Positions 18,223-26,880 of a stretch of DNA of 64,000 nucleotides are shown piece by piece. Positions within the stretch are counted from its first letter, which is position 1; every line of letters begins with the position of its first letter. Below the pieces are notes generated by a model. It was not told where the DNA came from, made no database searches, and saw nothing but the letters and a program-made list of their open reading frames with translations. The translations under genes were made by a program, and so were the position numbers. Where the stretch lies: NCBI GenBank assembly GCA_902515745.1, contig CABXWB010000003.1:62001-126000 (forward strand). Direction: 5' to 3'. This stretch comes from an uncultured Alphaproteobacteria bacterium (GTDB taxonomy: Bacteria > Pseudomonadota > Alphaproteobacteria > HIMB59 > GCA-002718135).

Positions 18223-19557
18223 ATGAAATTTTATAAATATATTTTAAATTTCTTCTTAGTTTCTATATTCTTTATCTCCTCGCAATCATTCGCAATTACT
18301 GCACAAGATATTGAAAATGCAGATCCTTCAGGTCAAACTGTTGAATTCTGGGTACAATATTCAGATGAAAGATTAGATGCAATGATGGCAAGAGCTGAAA
18401 GATTTGAAGCTGAAACAGGAATAAAAGTTAATGTTGTTCACAAAGGGCATTATGGAAAAGTTCAATCTGCTATGATGTCTGCTGCTGGAACTAAAGATAT
18501 AGCTGATGTTGCTAGAGGTTATGGTAATGCTGCTGCTGATATGTACTTAATAGGCGCTTCAATTGATCAAAACATTCTAGCAGACAGTAAAAAATGGGGT
18601 GTGTCTCAAGATGATATAGCTGATTGGGGTGCAAACTGGACTGTTGGCTTTTCACCATATTTTGATGGAAATCCAAAACTATTACATGAAGTTGGAAAAT
18701 CAATAGAGATCCTTTATTACAACGCAGATTGGTTAAAGGAACTTGGTTTAGATGCTCCTAAAAGTCCAGCTGATTTTGCAGAAGCAGCATGTGCTGCGAC
18801 CAATCAAGATTATAGCGGTAAGATGGGTGAAGATGTTCCAAGTTATGGATATGAAATAGATACTGATGCAAGTAACTTTGCAGCATGGGTGTTTGCTCAT
18901 GGAGGTGATGTATTTGATTATGATAATGGTCAGTATATTTACAATGGCCCTAAAGCTATTGAAGCTATGGAATTCATTCAAGGAATGGCTAATAAAGGAT
19001 GCGCAATAGTTGCAAGAGGTAAATATACTGACCAGCAATACTTAGGACAAGGTTCTGTTTTATTTGCTGCTGGCTCTACTTCAGGTATTACTTATTTCCA
19101 GAAAGCTATTGAAGAAGGTTACAATGGTAATTGGGATGTGGCTCCAATATCATACACAACTAGTGAACCAGTGCTTAATTTATATGGCGGTGGTTTAATC
19201 ATGGGAAATTCAGGTGATGCTAATAGAATGGTAGCAGCATATCAGTGGATGAAATATATTTCTAATACTGAGAACTCAGCAGTTTGGTCAACTGAAAGTG
19301 GGTATGGTTTTGTTAGAACTTCTTCTGCAGATCATCCATTAATTGCTGAAAAAAGAGCTGAATTACCTCAATATGATAAATCATTAACAATGGTTCAATA
19401 CGGAAAAGGTGAACCATCTGTTCCTGGATATTATTCAGTTAGAGGTGAGGTTGAAAAAGCTTATGCAGCAATCATTAATGGTGATGATATCATTTCAACA
19501 TTAAATCAATTAAATGAAGATGCTAATGCAATATTAGCTGATGCAACTGCAGAGTAG
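18223..19557 (+). CDS. Extracellular sugar-binding protein (family 1)
   Basis: About 444-aa periplasmic binding protein with a signal peptide (MKFYKYILNFFLVSIFFISS, cleavage near QSFA). The mature part begins with VEFWVQYSDERLDAMMARAE and carries the carbohydrate-binding pattern of the MalE/UgpB group. I prefer the ATG at 18223 because GGGGTGA directly precedes it; a GTG at 18217 is in frame. It lies after both permease genes with a 68-bp gap and a terminator behind it, which allows separate, stronger expression. Substrate not determinable. Confidence 0.9.
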   Translation: MKFYKYILNFFLVSIFFISSQSFAITAQDIENADPSGQTVEFWVQYSDERLDAMMARAERFEAETGIKVNVVHKGHYGKVQSAMMSAAGTKDIADVARGYGNAAADMYLIGASIDQNILADSKKWGVSQDDIADWGANWTVGFSPYFDGNPKLLHEVGKSIEILYYNADWLKELGLDAPKSPADFAEAACAATNQDYSGKMGEDVPSYGYEIDTDASNFAAWVFAHGGDVFDYDNGQYIYNGPKAIEAMEFIQGMANKGCAIVARGKYTDQQYLGQGSVLFAAGSTSGITYFQKAIEEGYNGNWDVAPISYTTSEPVLNLYGGGLIMGNSGDANRMVAAYQWMKYISNTENSAVWSTESGYGFVRTSSADHPLIAEKRAELPQYDKSLTMVQYGKGEPSVPGYYSVRGEVEKAYAAIINGDDIISTLNQLNEDANAILADATAE

Positions 19558-19578
19558 TTTAATTATTTTACTTTTATT

Positions 19579-19605
19579 AAGGGTGGTTTATACCACCCTT
19601 TTTTT
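19579..19605 (+). terminator. Rho-independent terminator of the sugar transporter operon
   Basis: Nine-bp stem (AAGGGTGGT/ACCACCCTT) with a TTAT loop followed by a T run. It ends directly against the ATG of the next gene. Confidence 0.9.
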
Positions 19606-20166
19606 ATGATCATAGTTTGTTCTCTTAATGATTTACCGAATGTGTGTGAAAGCATACAGCCCAAATATCTTGTATCAGTAATTGATCCTGGATATGCACC
19701 AGAAACACCCAAGGGTGTAAAAAATCATTTAAAGTTAGGATTTGACGATATTATTGAAATTAGTAGCAATAATAAAATATTTCGATTGAATACTGATGAA
19801 ATACCACAAATTCTACCTGCGGTAGAACATGTAAATTCAATAGCTAATTTTACTTCTTCATATACTTATGATGAAGATATCGTTATTCATTGTTGGTGTG
19901 GTGTCTCAAGATCAATGGCAACAGCTACTTATTTACTATGTAGAGAAAACAAAACTAATATTGAAAATACAATTAAATATATTCGAAATCTTGCACCGCA
20001 TGCAAACCCAAATAAATTATTGATAAATCACTTTGAAAAGAAATTAGATGTTAGCAATCAAATCTCAAAATCATTTTTAAAATTCCCTTATACTAAAGCA
20101 TACGATTGTTCTTCAAATTTTGCACCTGTTACTTTATTTGATATAAAAGACATTGAAAAAAACTAA
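19606..20166 (+). CDS. Protein tyrosine phosphatase-like protein
   Basis: 186-aa protein with the CX5R phosphatase signature HCWCGVSRS (Cys96 to Arg102), as in a group of alphaproteobacterial dual-specificity-phosphatase-like proteins (more often HCWAGISRS). An acid residue loop cannot be placed with confidence. The ATG abuts the T run of the preceding terminator, so there is no room for a leader. Its stop codon overlaps the start of apt by 1 nt. Confidence 0.75.
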   Translation: MIIVCSLNDLPNVCESIQPKYLVSVIDPGYAPETPKGVKNHLKLGFDDIIEISSNNKIFRLNTDEIPQILPAVEHVNSIANFTSSYTYDEDIVIHCWCGVSRSMATATYLLCRENKTNIENTIKYIRNLAPHANPNKLLINHFEKKLDVSNQISKSFLKFPYTKAYDCSSNFAPVTLFDIKDIEKN

Positions 20167-20681
20167 TGAAAGAATACGTTCGAACAATTGCTGATTATCC
20201 TGTTGAAGGAATTCAATTCAGAGATATTACAACATTGTTGCAAAATGCAGGACACTTTAAACAAGTCATTGATGACATGGTAAAACCATGGCAAAATAAA
20301 AAAATAGATGCAGTTTTAAGCATAGAATCACGTGGATTTATTATGGCAGGCGCAATAGCTTATTTTTTAAATGCAGCATTTATCCCTTTGAGAAAACCTC
20401 ATAAACTTCCATTTGATACTTTCAAAACCTCATACGAATTAGAATATGGATCAACTGAAATGCATATTCATACAGATGCCTTAGATGGTCATAAAGATTT
20501 ACTAATTATTGATGATCTTTTAGCAACAGGTGGAACCGCACTTGCGGCAGTAGATTTAATTAAAAAGTTTGAAGACAAAAATATTGTTGGTGCAGGTTTT
20601 ATAATAAATTTACCAGAATTAAGTGGTGATAAAAAACTAAATGAAAAAGGAATTGAGATACATTCTTTAATGGAGTTTTAA
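20166..20681 (+). CDS. apt: Adenine phosphoribosyltransferase
   Basis: 171-aa Apt, converting adenine and PRPP to AMP. Shows YPVEGIQFRDITTLL, the ESRGFIMAGAIA adenine-pocket segment and the PRPP loop LLIIDDLLATGGTA. Length is typical. In this window it could recycle adenine released by MtnP (27707-28591). TAATG overlap with the phosphatase-like gene and direct abutment to the thiolase gene suggest one transcript. Confidence 0.95.
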   Translation: MKEYVRTIADYPVEGIQFRDITTLLQNAGHFKQVIDDMVKPWQNKKIDAVLSIESRGFIMAGAIAYFLNAAFIPLRKPHKLPFDTFKTSYELEYGSTEMHIHTDALDGHKDLLIIDDLLATGGTALAAVDLIKKFEDKNIVGAGFIINLPELSGDKKLNEKGIEIHSLMEF

Positions 20682-21821
20682 ATGAGAAATGCAGTTATAG
20701 TGGGTTACAAAAGATCACCCTTCACTTTTGCTCGTAAAGGTGAAATGGCTAATATAAGACCAGAGGACATTCTATCACAAACAATAAATCAATTACTTAA
20801 TGAAATTCAAATTAATAAAAATGACATAGAGGACATTATTACTGGCTGTGCCTATCCTGAAGGAGCACAGGGTAATAATATTGCTAAAATTGTCTCTTTC
20901 ATGACAGATATGCCAGAACATGTCGCAGGTATGACAGTCAACAGATGGTGTGGTTCTTCAATGCAAGCTATTCATGATGCAACTGGTGCGATTTCAATTA
21001 ACTCTGGAGACGTTTTTTTATGTTGTGGTGTAGAAAGTATGACATTTATACCTATGAATGGATTAACATACGATCCTCATCCTCAATTAAGTAAAGATAA
21101 TCCAAATGTATATATGTCTATGGGTATTACAGCTGAAAATGTAGCAAAAAAATTTGATATTTCTCGCAAAGAACAACAAGACTTTGCTATTAGCAGTCAT
21201 TCTAAAGCTAATTCAGCTAGAGAAGCAAGCATGTTCGAAAACGAGATTGTTCCTATTAAGAATAATGATCAAATAATTAATATAGATGGAGGAATTAGAC
21301 CTAATACCTCACATGAAATTTTAGACGGGTTAAAACTTGCTTTTGATGAGAATGGAACAGTTACAGCTGGTACAGCCTCACCACTAACAGATGGTGCATC
21401 AGCAGTAATTGTGTGTGAAGAAGAATATGCAAAAAAAAACCATCTAAATATTTTAGCTCGTATCAGATCTACAGCTGTAGTCGGTTGTCCTCCAGAATTA
21501 ATGGGCCTTGGCCCAATTAATGCATCCAAAAAAGCTCTTAAAAGAGCTAATTTATCTATTACCGATATTGATATTGTGGAACTAAATGAGGCATTTGCTT
21601 CTCAATCTTTAGCATGTATTAAAGGATTAGATATGGATATAAGTAAAGTAAATATACATGGTGGAGCAATAGCATTAGGCCATCCTTTAGGTGCAACTGG
21701 AGCAAGGATTACTGGTAAAGTTGCAACTTTATTGCAAAATAATAATAAAAAGTATGGATTAGCGACACAATGTATAGGTTTAGGTCAAGGTATTGCAACT
21801 GTGTTAGAAAATATTAATTAA
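20682..21821 (+). CDS. fadA: Acetyl-CoA C-acyltransferase (thiolase)
   Basis: 379-aa thiolase, the last step of beta-oxidation (3-ketoacyl-CoA to acetyl-CoA). Nucleophile Cys90 in NRWCGSSMQ, His333 in GHPLGATGAR and Cys364 in TQCIGLGQG complete the active site. Five nt before the acyl-CoA dehydrogenase gene. Biosynthetic thiolase (acetoacetyl-CoA forming) is less likely because of the dehydrogenase partner. Confidence 0.9.
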   Translation: MRNAVIVGYKRSPFTFARKGEMANIRPEDILSQTINQLLNEIQINKNDIEDIITGCAYPEGAQGNNIAKIVSFMTDMPEHVAGMTVNRWCGSSMQAIHDATGAISINSGDVFLCCGVESMTFIPMNGLTYDPHPQLSKDNPNVYMSMGITAENVAKKFDISRKEQQDFAISSHSKANSAREASMFENEIVPIKNNDQIINIDGGIRPNTSHEILDGLKLAFDENGTVTAGTASPLTDGASAVIVCEEEYAKKNHLNILARIRSTAVVGCPPELMGLGPINASKKALKRANLSITDIDIVELNEAFASQSLACIKGLDMDISKVNIHGGAIALGHPLGATGARITGKVATLLQNNNKKYGLATQCIGLGQGIATVLENIN

Positions 21822-21826
21822 ATACC

Positions 21827-23602
21827 ATGCAAATTTATAAAACACCTCTACGTGAGTTTAAATTTTTAATTGAAGATTTTTTAAATCTTAAGGAAAGTGA
21901 AACATTAAAAAAATTAGATTTAGAAACAAGTGATCTAATGCTTATAATTGAAGAAGCAGCAAAACTATGTGAAGAAACTTTACTCCCACTTAATCAAAGT
22001 GGAGATAGTGAAGGGTGTTCTTTTAATAATGGAGTTGTCACTGCACCAAAAGGATTTAAAGAAGCTTATAAAACTTTTTCTGAAAATGGCTGGCAGGGAC
22101 TGAAAGTAAAAGAGGAATTTGGTGGTCAAAACCTACCTTATATTATGAATATGATTTTAGATGAAATGATAAGCTCTACTAATATGTCATTTGGTCTTTA
22201 TCCAGGTCTGACAGCAAATGCAATCGATGCAATTGAAAAGAGCGCTAATGAAGATTTGAAAAATACTTATTTGCCAAATTTAACTAGTGGTAAGTGGACA
22301 GGAACAATGAATTTAACTGAACCTCAATGCGGAACAGATCTTGGATTAAGTAAAACAATGGCAGCACCATTAGATGATGGAAGTTATAGCATTACTGGTA
22401 CCAAAATTTTTATTACATGCGGAGAGCATGATCTAAGTGATAACATTATTCATTTAGTACTAGCAAGGACACCAAATGCCCCCCCTGGTATAAAAGGTAT
22501 AAGTTTATTCCTGGTTCCTAAATTTTTACCAAATGAAAGTGGTGATTTTGTTGATAGAAATAAAGTTGAATGTGGATCAATAGAAAAGAAGATGGGTATT
22601 CATGCTAGTCCAACCTGTGTAATGCATTACAATGAAGCTAAGGGCTGGCTAGTAGGCGATATTAATAAAGGAATGAGAGCGATGTTTATAATGATGAATG
22701 GAGCTCGTTTGTTTGTAGGTATACAAGGCTTAGGTTTATCAGAAACTGCTTATCAATCAGCACTTTATTATTCGAAAGAGCGTCTACAAGGGAAATTATC
22801 TTCCAGTAATCAGGTAGCTGATCCTATAATTGTTCATCCTGAAATAAGAAAAAACTTATTGTATATAAAATCCATTAATGAAGCAGTTAGGGGTTTAACT
22901 TTATTGGCTGGAAATCACTTTGATAATATTGAGAATTCTTCAGATGATAAAGAAAAGAAATTATCTGAAAATTTTATAGCACTCATGACGCCAATTATTA
23001 AATCGTATGCTTCAGATAAATCTGTAGAAAATACAAATAGAGCTATGCAAATCTATGGTGGTCATGGTTTTATTACTGACCATGGAATGGAACAATTAGT
23101 AAGAGATGCTAGAATTACAACAATCTATGAAGGAACGAACGGAATTCAAGCTCTAGATTTGATAGGAAGAAAATTACAAACTGACAATGGTGCATTATTT
23201 AATGAATTTTTTACTATGATTGATAATTATCAAGTTAAAATTTCTAATAATCAAGATATGAAAAAATATATTGATTTATTTATGCCTTCATATGATTCTT
23301 ACAAAAGTATTTTTGAATATATTAAATCGTTAAATGATGAAAATGAGATTAATTCTCATGCTGTAGAATTTCTAAACTTATCATCTTTGATTTCTCTAGG
23401 TTACATTTGGTTGCACTATATAGAAATTTCATTAGCAAAATTAGAAAAGCATGATGAAAGTTTTTATAAATCTAAAATTGAAACTGGTAACTTTTTTTTA
23501 ACTAAATTATTAAGTGAAACACAAGTTCTTTGTCAAAATATAAGATCTGGTGGAAAATACTATAATGATTACAATGATAAATATTTTGAAACAGCAATCT
23601 AA
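21827..23602 (+). CDS. Acyl-CoA dehydrogenase (long, DmdC-type subfamily)
   Basis: 591-aa FAD-dependent acyl-CoA dehydrogenase with an N-terminal extension (MQIYKTPLREFKFLIED) and a C-terminal domain beyond the usual 380-aa core. Catalytic Glu435 lies in TTIYEGTNGIQ. FAD/substrate motifs MNLTEPQCGTDLG and IYGGHGFITDHG are visible. The subfamily includes DmdC (3-methylmercaptopropionyl-CoA dehydrogenase of DMSP breakdown) and general beta-oxidation enzymes. The thiolase neighbour favours fatty-acid use; DmdB and DmdD are not beside it. Confidence 0.88.
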   Translation: MQIYKTPLREFKFLIEDFLNLKESETLKKLDLETSDLMLIIEEAAKLCEETLLPLNQSGDSEGCSFNNGVVTAPKGFKEAYKTFSENGWQGLKVKEEFGGQNLPYIMNMILDEMISSTNMSFGLYPGLTANAIDAIEKSANEDLKNTYLPNLTSGKWTGTMNLTEPQCGTDLGLSKTMAAPLDDGSYSITGTKIFITCGEHDLSDNIIHLVLARTPNAPPGIKGISLFLVPKFLPNESGDFVDRNKVECGSIEKKMGIHASPTCVMHYNEAKGWLVGDINKGMRAMFIMMNGARLFVGIQGLGLSETAYQSALYYSKERLQGKLSSSNQVADPIIVHPEIRKNLLYIKSINEAVRGLTLLAGNHFDNIENSSDDKEKKLSENFIALMTPIIKSYASDKSVENTNRAMQIYGGHGFITDHGMEQLVRDARITTIYEGTNGIQALDLIGRKLQTDNGALFNEFFTMIDNYQVKISNNQDMKKYIDLFMPSYDSYKSIFEYIKSLNDENEINSHAVEFLNLSSLISLGYIWLHYIEISLAKLEKHDESFYKSKIETGNFFLTKLLSETQVLCQNIRSGGKYYNDYNDKYFETAI

Positions 23603-23907
23603 TGACTATAAAAATTTATAAACCTTCAAAAACTTCCATGCAATCGGGTTTTAAAAAAACCAAATTATGGTTAGCTGAATATATTTCTGAAGTAGGAAAA
23701 GTAAAAGATTCTTTAATGGGGTGGAATAGTTCATTAGACACCAAATCTCAGATTAAACTTTTTTTTGACACGAAAGAACAAGCTATTGAATGGGCAAAAA
23801 AAAATAATTATCAATATTTTGTCGAAGAACCAAAGCAAAGAAAAATTAAACCAAAAAGTTATGCTTCAAATTTTGATACAAATAGAAAAGAGCCTTGGAC
23901 ACATTAA
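23602..23907 (+). CDS. Complex I accessory subunit, NDUFS4-like
   Basis: 101-aa protein of the ETC complex I subunit family (mitochondrial NDUFS4, 18-kDa subunit). Typical features are the KIYKPSKTSMQSG start, TKLWLAEY, the LMGWNSSLDTKSQIKLFF core and the KSYASNFDTNRKEPWTH tail. In Alphaproteobacteria this accessory subunit is often encoded away from the nuo operon. Starts on the last base of the dehydrogenase stop codon. Confidence 0.9.
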   Translation: MTIKIYKPSKTSMQSGFKKTKLWLAEYISEVGKVKDSLMGWNSSLDTKSQIKLFFDTKEQAIEWAKKNNYQYFVEEPKQRKIKPKSYASNFDTNRKEPWTH

Positions 23908-23954
23908 GTATAATTTCTTTCTTTATTTTTTAGACTATGATAAATGCAAACTAT

Positions 23955-24030
23955 GCGCCCGTAGCTCAGTGGATAGAGCAACCGCCTTCTAAGCGGTAGG
24001 TCAAATGTTCGAATCATTTCGGGCGCGCCA
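23955..24030 (+). tRNA. tRNA-Arg (anticodon TCT)
   Basis: Acceptor GCGCCCG/CGGGCGC, anticodon stem ACCGC/GCGGT with loop CTTCTAA giving TCT, T-arm GTTCGAATC and an encoded CCA. Four nt separate it from the stop codon of the convergent oxygenase gene. Confidence 0.96.
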
Positions 24031-24034
24031 AATA

Positions 24035-24655
24035 TTATAATTTTGCTACTTTCTCATCTATAAATGCATTGAAAGAAACTGATCTTCTTTCCTCATCAGA
24101 AAAGAACGGATAGACTGTATGCATCATATAACTAGGAAATATAAATAAATCTCCAACTTCAGGTTTAACATCATACACGGAGGAAACTAAAAGCTGTGTT
24201 GATCCATGTATAAATGCAATTTTTCCATTCTTATTTTGATCTTTGTATGATGACCCTAAATCCTTTGGCATTTTTGTATACATTACTCCTGACAGATGAC
24301 CATCATGCCAATGAATTGGATTATAATCACTCTCAAATTGACAAACAGCCCAACTAGATTTTAAATCAAAATTCTTAATTTCTTTTTGTAATGTTGATTT
24401 AACAAAATTAAATACAAATTTATAAAGAACATCTTTTAAATTTTGATCAAGAAATTCTTTTGTTAATCTAATTTCATATTTAATTTCGCCTGCTAATTGT
24501 TTGCCATGGTATAATTCATCAATTTTATTTTCATCTTTCAATATTTCATCAATATGATTGTTGAGTGTAGTTATTGTATCATCTGATAGTTTATATTTAC
24601 CTATAGCTGGTGAAAATGGTCGTATAATTTGACCTTGAATCATGCTTTTGTTCAT
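24035..24655 (-). CDS. Putative 2-oxoglutarate/Fe(II) oxygenase
   Basis: 206-aa protein resembling the small '2OG-Fe(II) oxygenase' family (TIGR02466 type). Iron ligands fit the HWHDG motif and the distal His in YMMHTVYPF. The Arg of RRSVSFNAF would bind 2-oxoglutarate. Substrate unknown. It is divergent from the GFA-iol-mtn operon with 48 bp between, so they may share a control region. Confidence 0.75.
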   Translation of the reverse strand: MNKSMIQGQIIRPFSPAIGKYKLSDDTITTLNNHIDEILKDENKIDELYHGKQLAGEIKYEIRLTKEFLDQNLKDVLYKFVFNFVKSTLQKEIKNFDLKSSWAVCQFESDYNPIHWHDGHLSGVMYTKMPKDLGSSYKDQNKNGKIAFIHGSTQLLVSSVYDVKPEVGDLFIFPSYMMHTVYPFFSDEERRSVSFNAFIDEKVAKL

Positions 24656-24703
24656 ATTTTATTAACTTTAATTATATTAAATATTATAATATAGTTAAAT
24701 AAA

Positions 24704-25045
24704 ATGAAATATAATTTAAACTGTCATTGTGGTGCGGTTCAATTAGAAGTTTTATCAGACTTAGAAATCATTAAACAGTGTAACTGCTCTATTTGTATAA
24801 GAAAAAACGCTAAAATGTGTATGGTCCCTAAAGAAGCAATAAATATTCTTAAAGGAAAAGAAAACTTAACTTCTTACAAATTTAATACAATGATTGCTGA
24901 ACATTTTTTTTGTAAGATTTGTGGCATCTATACTCATCATCATAGGAGAAGTGATCCAAATGGTGCAGCAATAAATATTGGATGTATAGATTCAATTGAT
25001 CCTTTTAAATATGATGCTGACTTTATTGATATGAAAAATAAATAA
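24704..25045 (+). CDS. Small GFA-family zinc protein
   Basis: 113-aa GFA-fold protein with cysteine motifs NCHCGAVQL, QCNCSICIRKN and FCKICGIYTHH. Shorter than the 12494 paralogue. Four nt before iolC, so it is probably the first gene of the iol-mtn operon. Its role there is not known; a zinc- or thiol-adduct-handling function is a guess from the family. Confidence 0.83.
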   Translation: MKYNLNCHCGAVQLEVLSDLEIIKQCNCSICIRKNAKMCMVPKEAINILKGKENLTSYKFNTMIAEHFFCKICGIYTHHHRRSDPNGAAINIGCIDSIDPFKYDADFIDMKNK

Positions 25046-25049
25046 TTTT

Positions 25050-26036
25050 ATGTCGTTTGAATTTTTAATTTCGAAAATTCAAAAAAATAATTTTTTACTC
25101 ATAGGTAGAGCAGGGATTGATATTTATCCTGATCCACCGGGGACTAAAACTGAAAACGCCAAATCCTTTGTTACCCATCTTGGAGGATCTTCTGCAAATA
25201 TGGGTGTCCAATTAACTTTATTTGGAGGTAATTGTAATTTACTGACGAGAGTATCTGATGATGCTTTAGGTAAATTGGCTATTAATCAACTAAATCATTA
25301 TGGCGTTAAAAACAAATTAGTAGAATTTGAAAAAAATGAATCAAGAATTTCTTTTGCTATTGTTGAATCCACAGTTAAAAATCATCAATCAATTATTTAT
25401 AGACATAAAGCTTCTGATTTATTTTTAAATAAAGATGATGTTGAAAATGCTAATATACAAAATTTTGATTGTTTATTAATTACTGGAACTTCTTTAGCAG
25501 CTGAGCCTTCGAGAAGTGCTACTTTATATGCCTTAGATATAGCAAATAAAAATAATATTCCTGTAATTATGGATATTGATTATAGACCATATACTTGGGA
25601 GTCATCAAATAAAGCAAAAGAAGTTTATAATTTAGCAGCAAGTAAATGTAGTGGTGTAATTGGAAATGATGATGAGTTTGGAGTTTTAGCTGGTGATTAC
25701 AACATTGGTTTGGAACATGCTAAAAAATTAGCTAAAAATGTAAGCTTAATTATTTATAAAAAAGGTGAAAAAGGTTCAATTACTTTTGCAATGAACAAAG
25801 TAATTAAAAAAGGAATATTTCCCGTTAAGCCTTTGAAACCAACTGGAGCTGGTGATGCATTTATGGGTTCATTAATAGGATCAATTTTAAAGGATAATGA
25901 TTTAGAAAAATCTATAGAAATAGGCTCAGCCGCAGCAGCTATTGTAGTAACAAAAGTTGGTTGTGCGCCAGCAATGCCAAATTTAAATGAAATTTTAGAG
26001 TTTATGAAATATAATAAAATTAATGAAGGAGAATAA
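25050..26036 (+). CDS. iolC: PfkB-family sugar kinase, IolC-like
   Basis: 328-aa PfkB kinase resembling 5-dehydro-2-deoxygluconokinase, which phosphorylates the product of IolB. Matches include IGRAGIDIYPDPPG (18-31), LGGSSANMG (44-52), VIMDIDYRPYTW (172-183), and the catalytic base Asp269 in PTGAGDAFMG. Followed directly by iolB. Upper inositol genes are absent, so the true substrate may be another deoxy-sugar acid or deoxypentose. Confidence 0.85.
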   Translation: MSFEFLISKIQKNNFLLIGRAGIDIYPDPPGTKTENAKSFVTHLGGSSANMGVQLTLFGGNCNLLTRVSDDALGKLAINQLNHYGVKNKLVEFEKNESRISFAIVESTVKNHQSIIYRHKASDLFLNKDDVENANIQNFDCLLITGTSLAAEPSRSATLYALDIANKNNIPVIMDIDYRPYTWESSNKAKEVYNLAASKCSGVIGNDDEFGVLAGDYNIGLEHAKKLAKNVSLIIYKKGEKGSITFAMNKVIKKGIFPVKPLKPTGAGDAFMGSLIGSILKDNDLEKSIEIGSAAAAIVVTKVGCAPAMPNLNEILEFMKYNKINEGE

Positions 26037-26037
26037 T

Positions 26038-26880
26038 ATGCATATTCCACCATTTGATAATAAGAACAAGCCAATTGTAGATATTGAAGATAGTAGAGTT
26101 CCTTTAAATTATTTTAACATAGTAAAATTAAATAAAGATCAATCTTTTGAATATCAAACACCTGGTTATGAAACATGTATCGTACCTGCTACTGGAACAA
26201 TTAATGTAGAAATTGAAGGAATAAAAGTTGAGTCATTAGGTACTAGAACAGTTGATGTGTGGGATGGAGAGCCAGAAGGTGTTTATGTTCCCTCTAATAC
26301 AAAAGCTCAATTTACATCTTTATTAGATAATTCAGAAATTTTTATTGCTGGCGCAAAGTATGATAAAACTCTTGAACCATTTGCTGTTCGAACAAATGAA
26401 ATTGATTTAGTTCAGTATGGCTCCGATGATACAAAAACTCATAGAAAAATTAAACATATTCTAGGTGCTAAGCATCATGATAAAGTTGGAAGATTACTTT
26501 GTAATGAGCTTTATACAGTAGGGCAGGGAGGTTGGTCAGGTTTTCCACCCCATAAGCATGATACAGATCGTCTACCTGATGAAACTAGACATGATGAAAC
26601 ATATAATTATAGATTTAAACCTAATAATGGATTTGGTTTTCAGATGTTTCAGCAAGTTGATGATAAAGTTGGTAAAGCTGAACATATAATTGATGGCTCA
26701 ACCATCATGATTAGAACGGGCTATCATCCTTGTGTTGTGGCACCAGGGTATGAGATGTATTATTTCACAATTCTTGGTGGACTATCTCAAAGATCGCTTG
26801 TGCAATTTTTTCAACCTGAACATGCATATCAAGTTGAAACCATTCCTGGTATTAAAGATATGATTGCTAAATATAAATGA
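26038..26880 (+). CDS. iolB: 5-deoxy-glucuronate isomerase, IolB-like
   Basis: About 280-aa two-cupin IolB, converting 5-deoxy-D-glucuronate to 5-dehydro-2-deoxy-D-gluconate in the known pathway. The metal site is in GFPPHKHDTDRLPDETRHDE, with a further His in TGYHPCVVAPG. The ATG at 26038 is preferred because AAGGAGAA (26026-26033) lies just before it; an ATG at 26023 is in frame but would sit on that site. Ends in an ATGA overlap with the aldolase. Confidence 0.88.
   Translation: MHIPPFDNKNKPIVDIEDSRVPLNYFNIVKLNKDQSFEYQTPGYETCIVPATGTINVEIEGIKVESLGTRTVDVWDGEPEGVYVPSNTKAQFTSLLDNSEIFIAGAKYDKTLEPFAVRTNEIDLVQYGSDDTKTHRKIKHILGAKHHDKVGRLLCNELYTVGQGGWSGFPPHKHDTDRLPDETRHDETYNYRFKPNNGFGFQMFQQVDDKVGKAEHIIDGSTIMIRTGYHPCVVAPGYEMYYFTILGGLSQRSLVQFFQPEHAYQVETIPGIKDMIAKYK

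Noticed and set aside
21827-23602. DmdC of DMSP demethylation
   Set aside because: Subfamily resemblance only; the gene is paired with a thiolase and no dmdB or dmdD is present, so a general acyl-CoA dehydrogenase call is safer.
23765-23992. 75-aa open frame over the end of the NDUFS4-like gene and tRNA-Arg
   Set aside because: It runs out of frame through a conserved gene and into a tRNA; no ribosome-binding site and no recognisable product.
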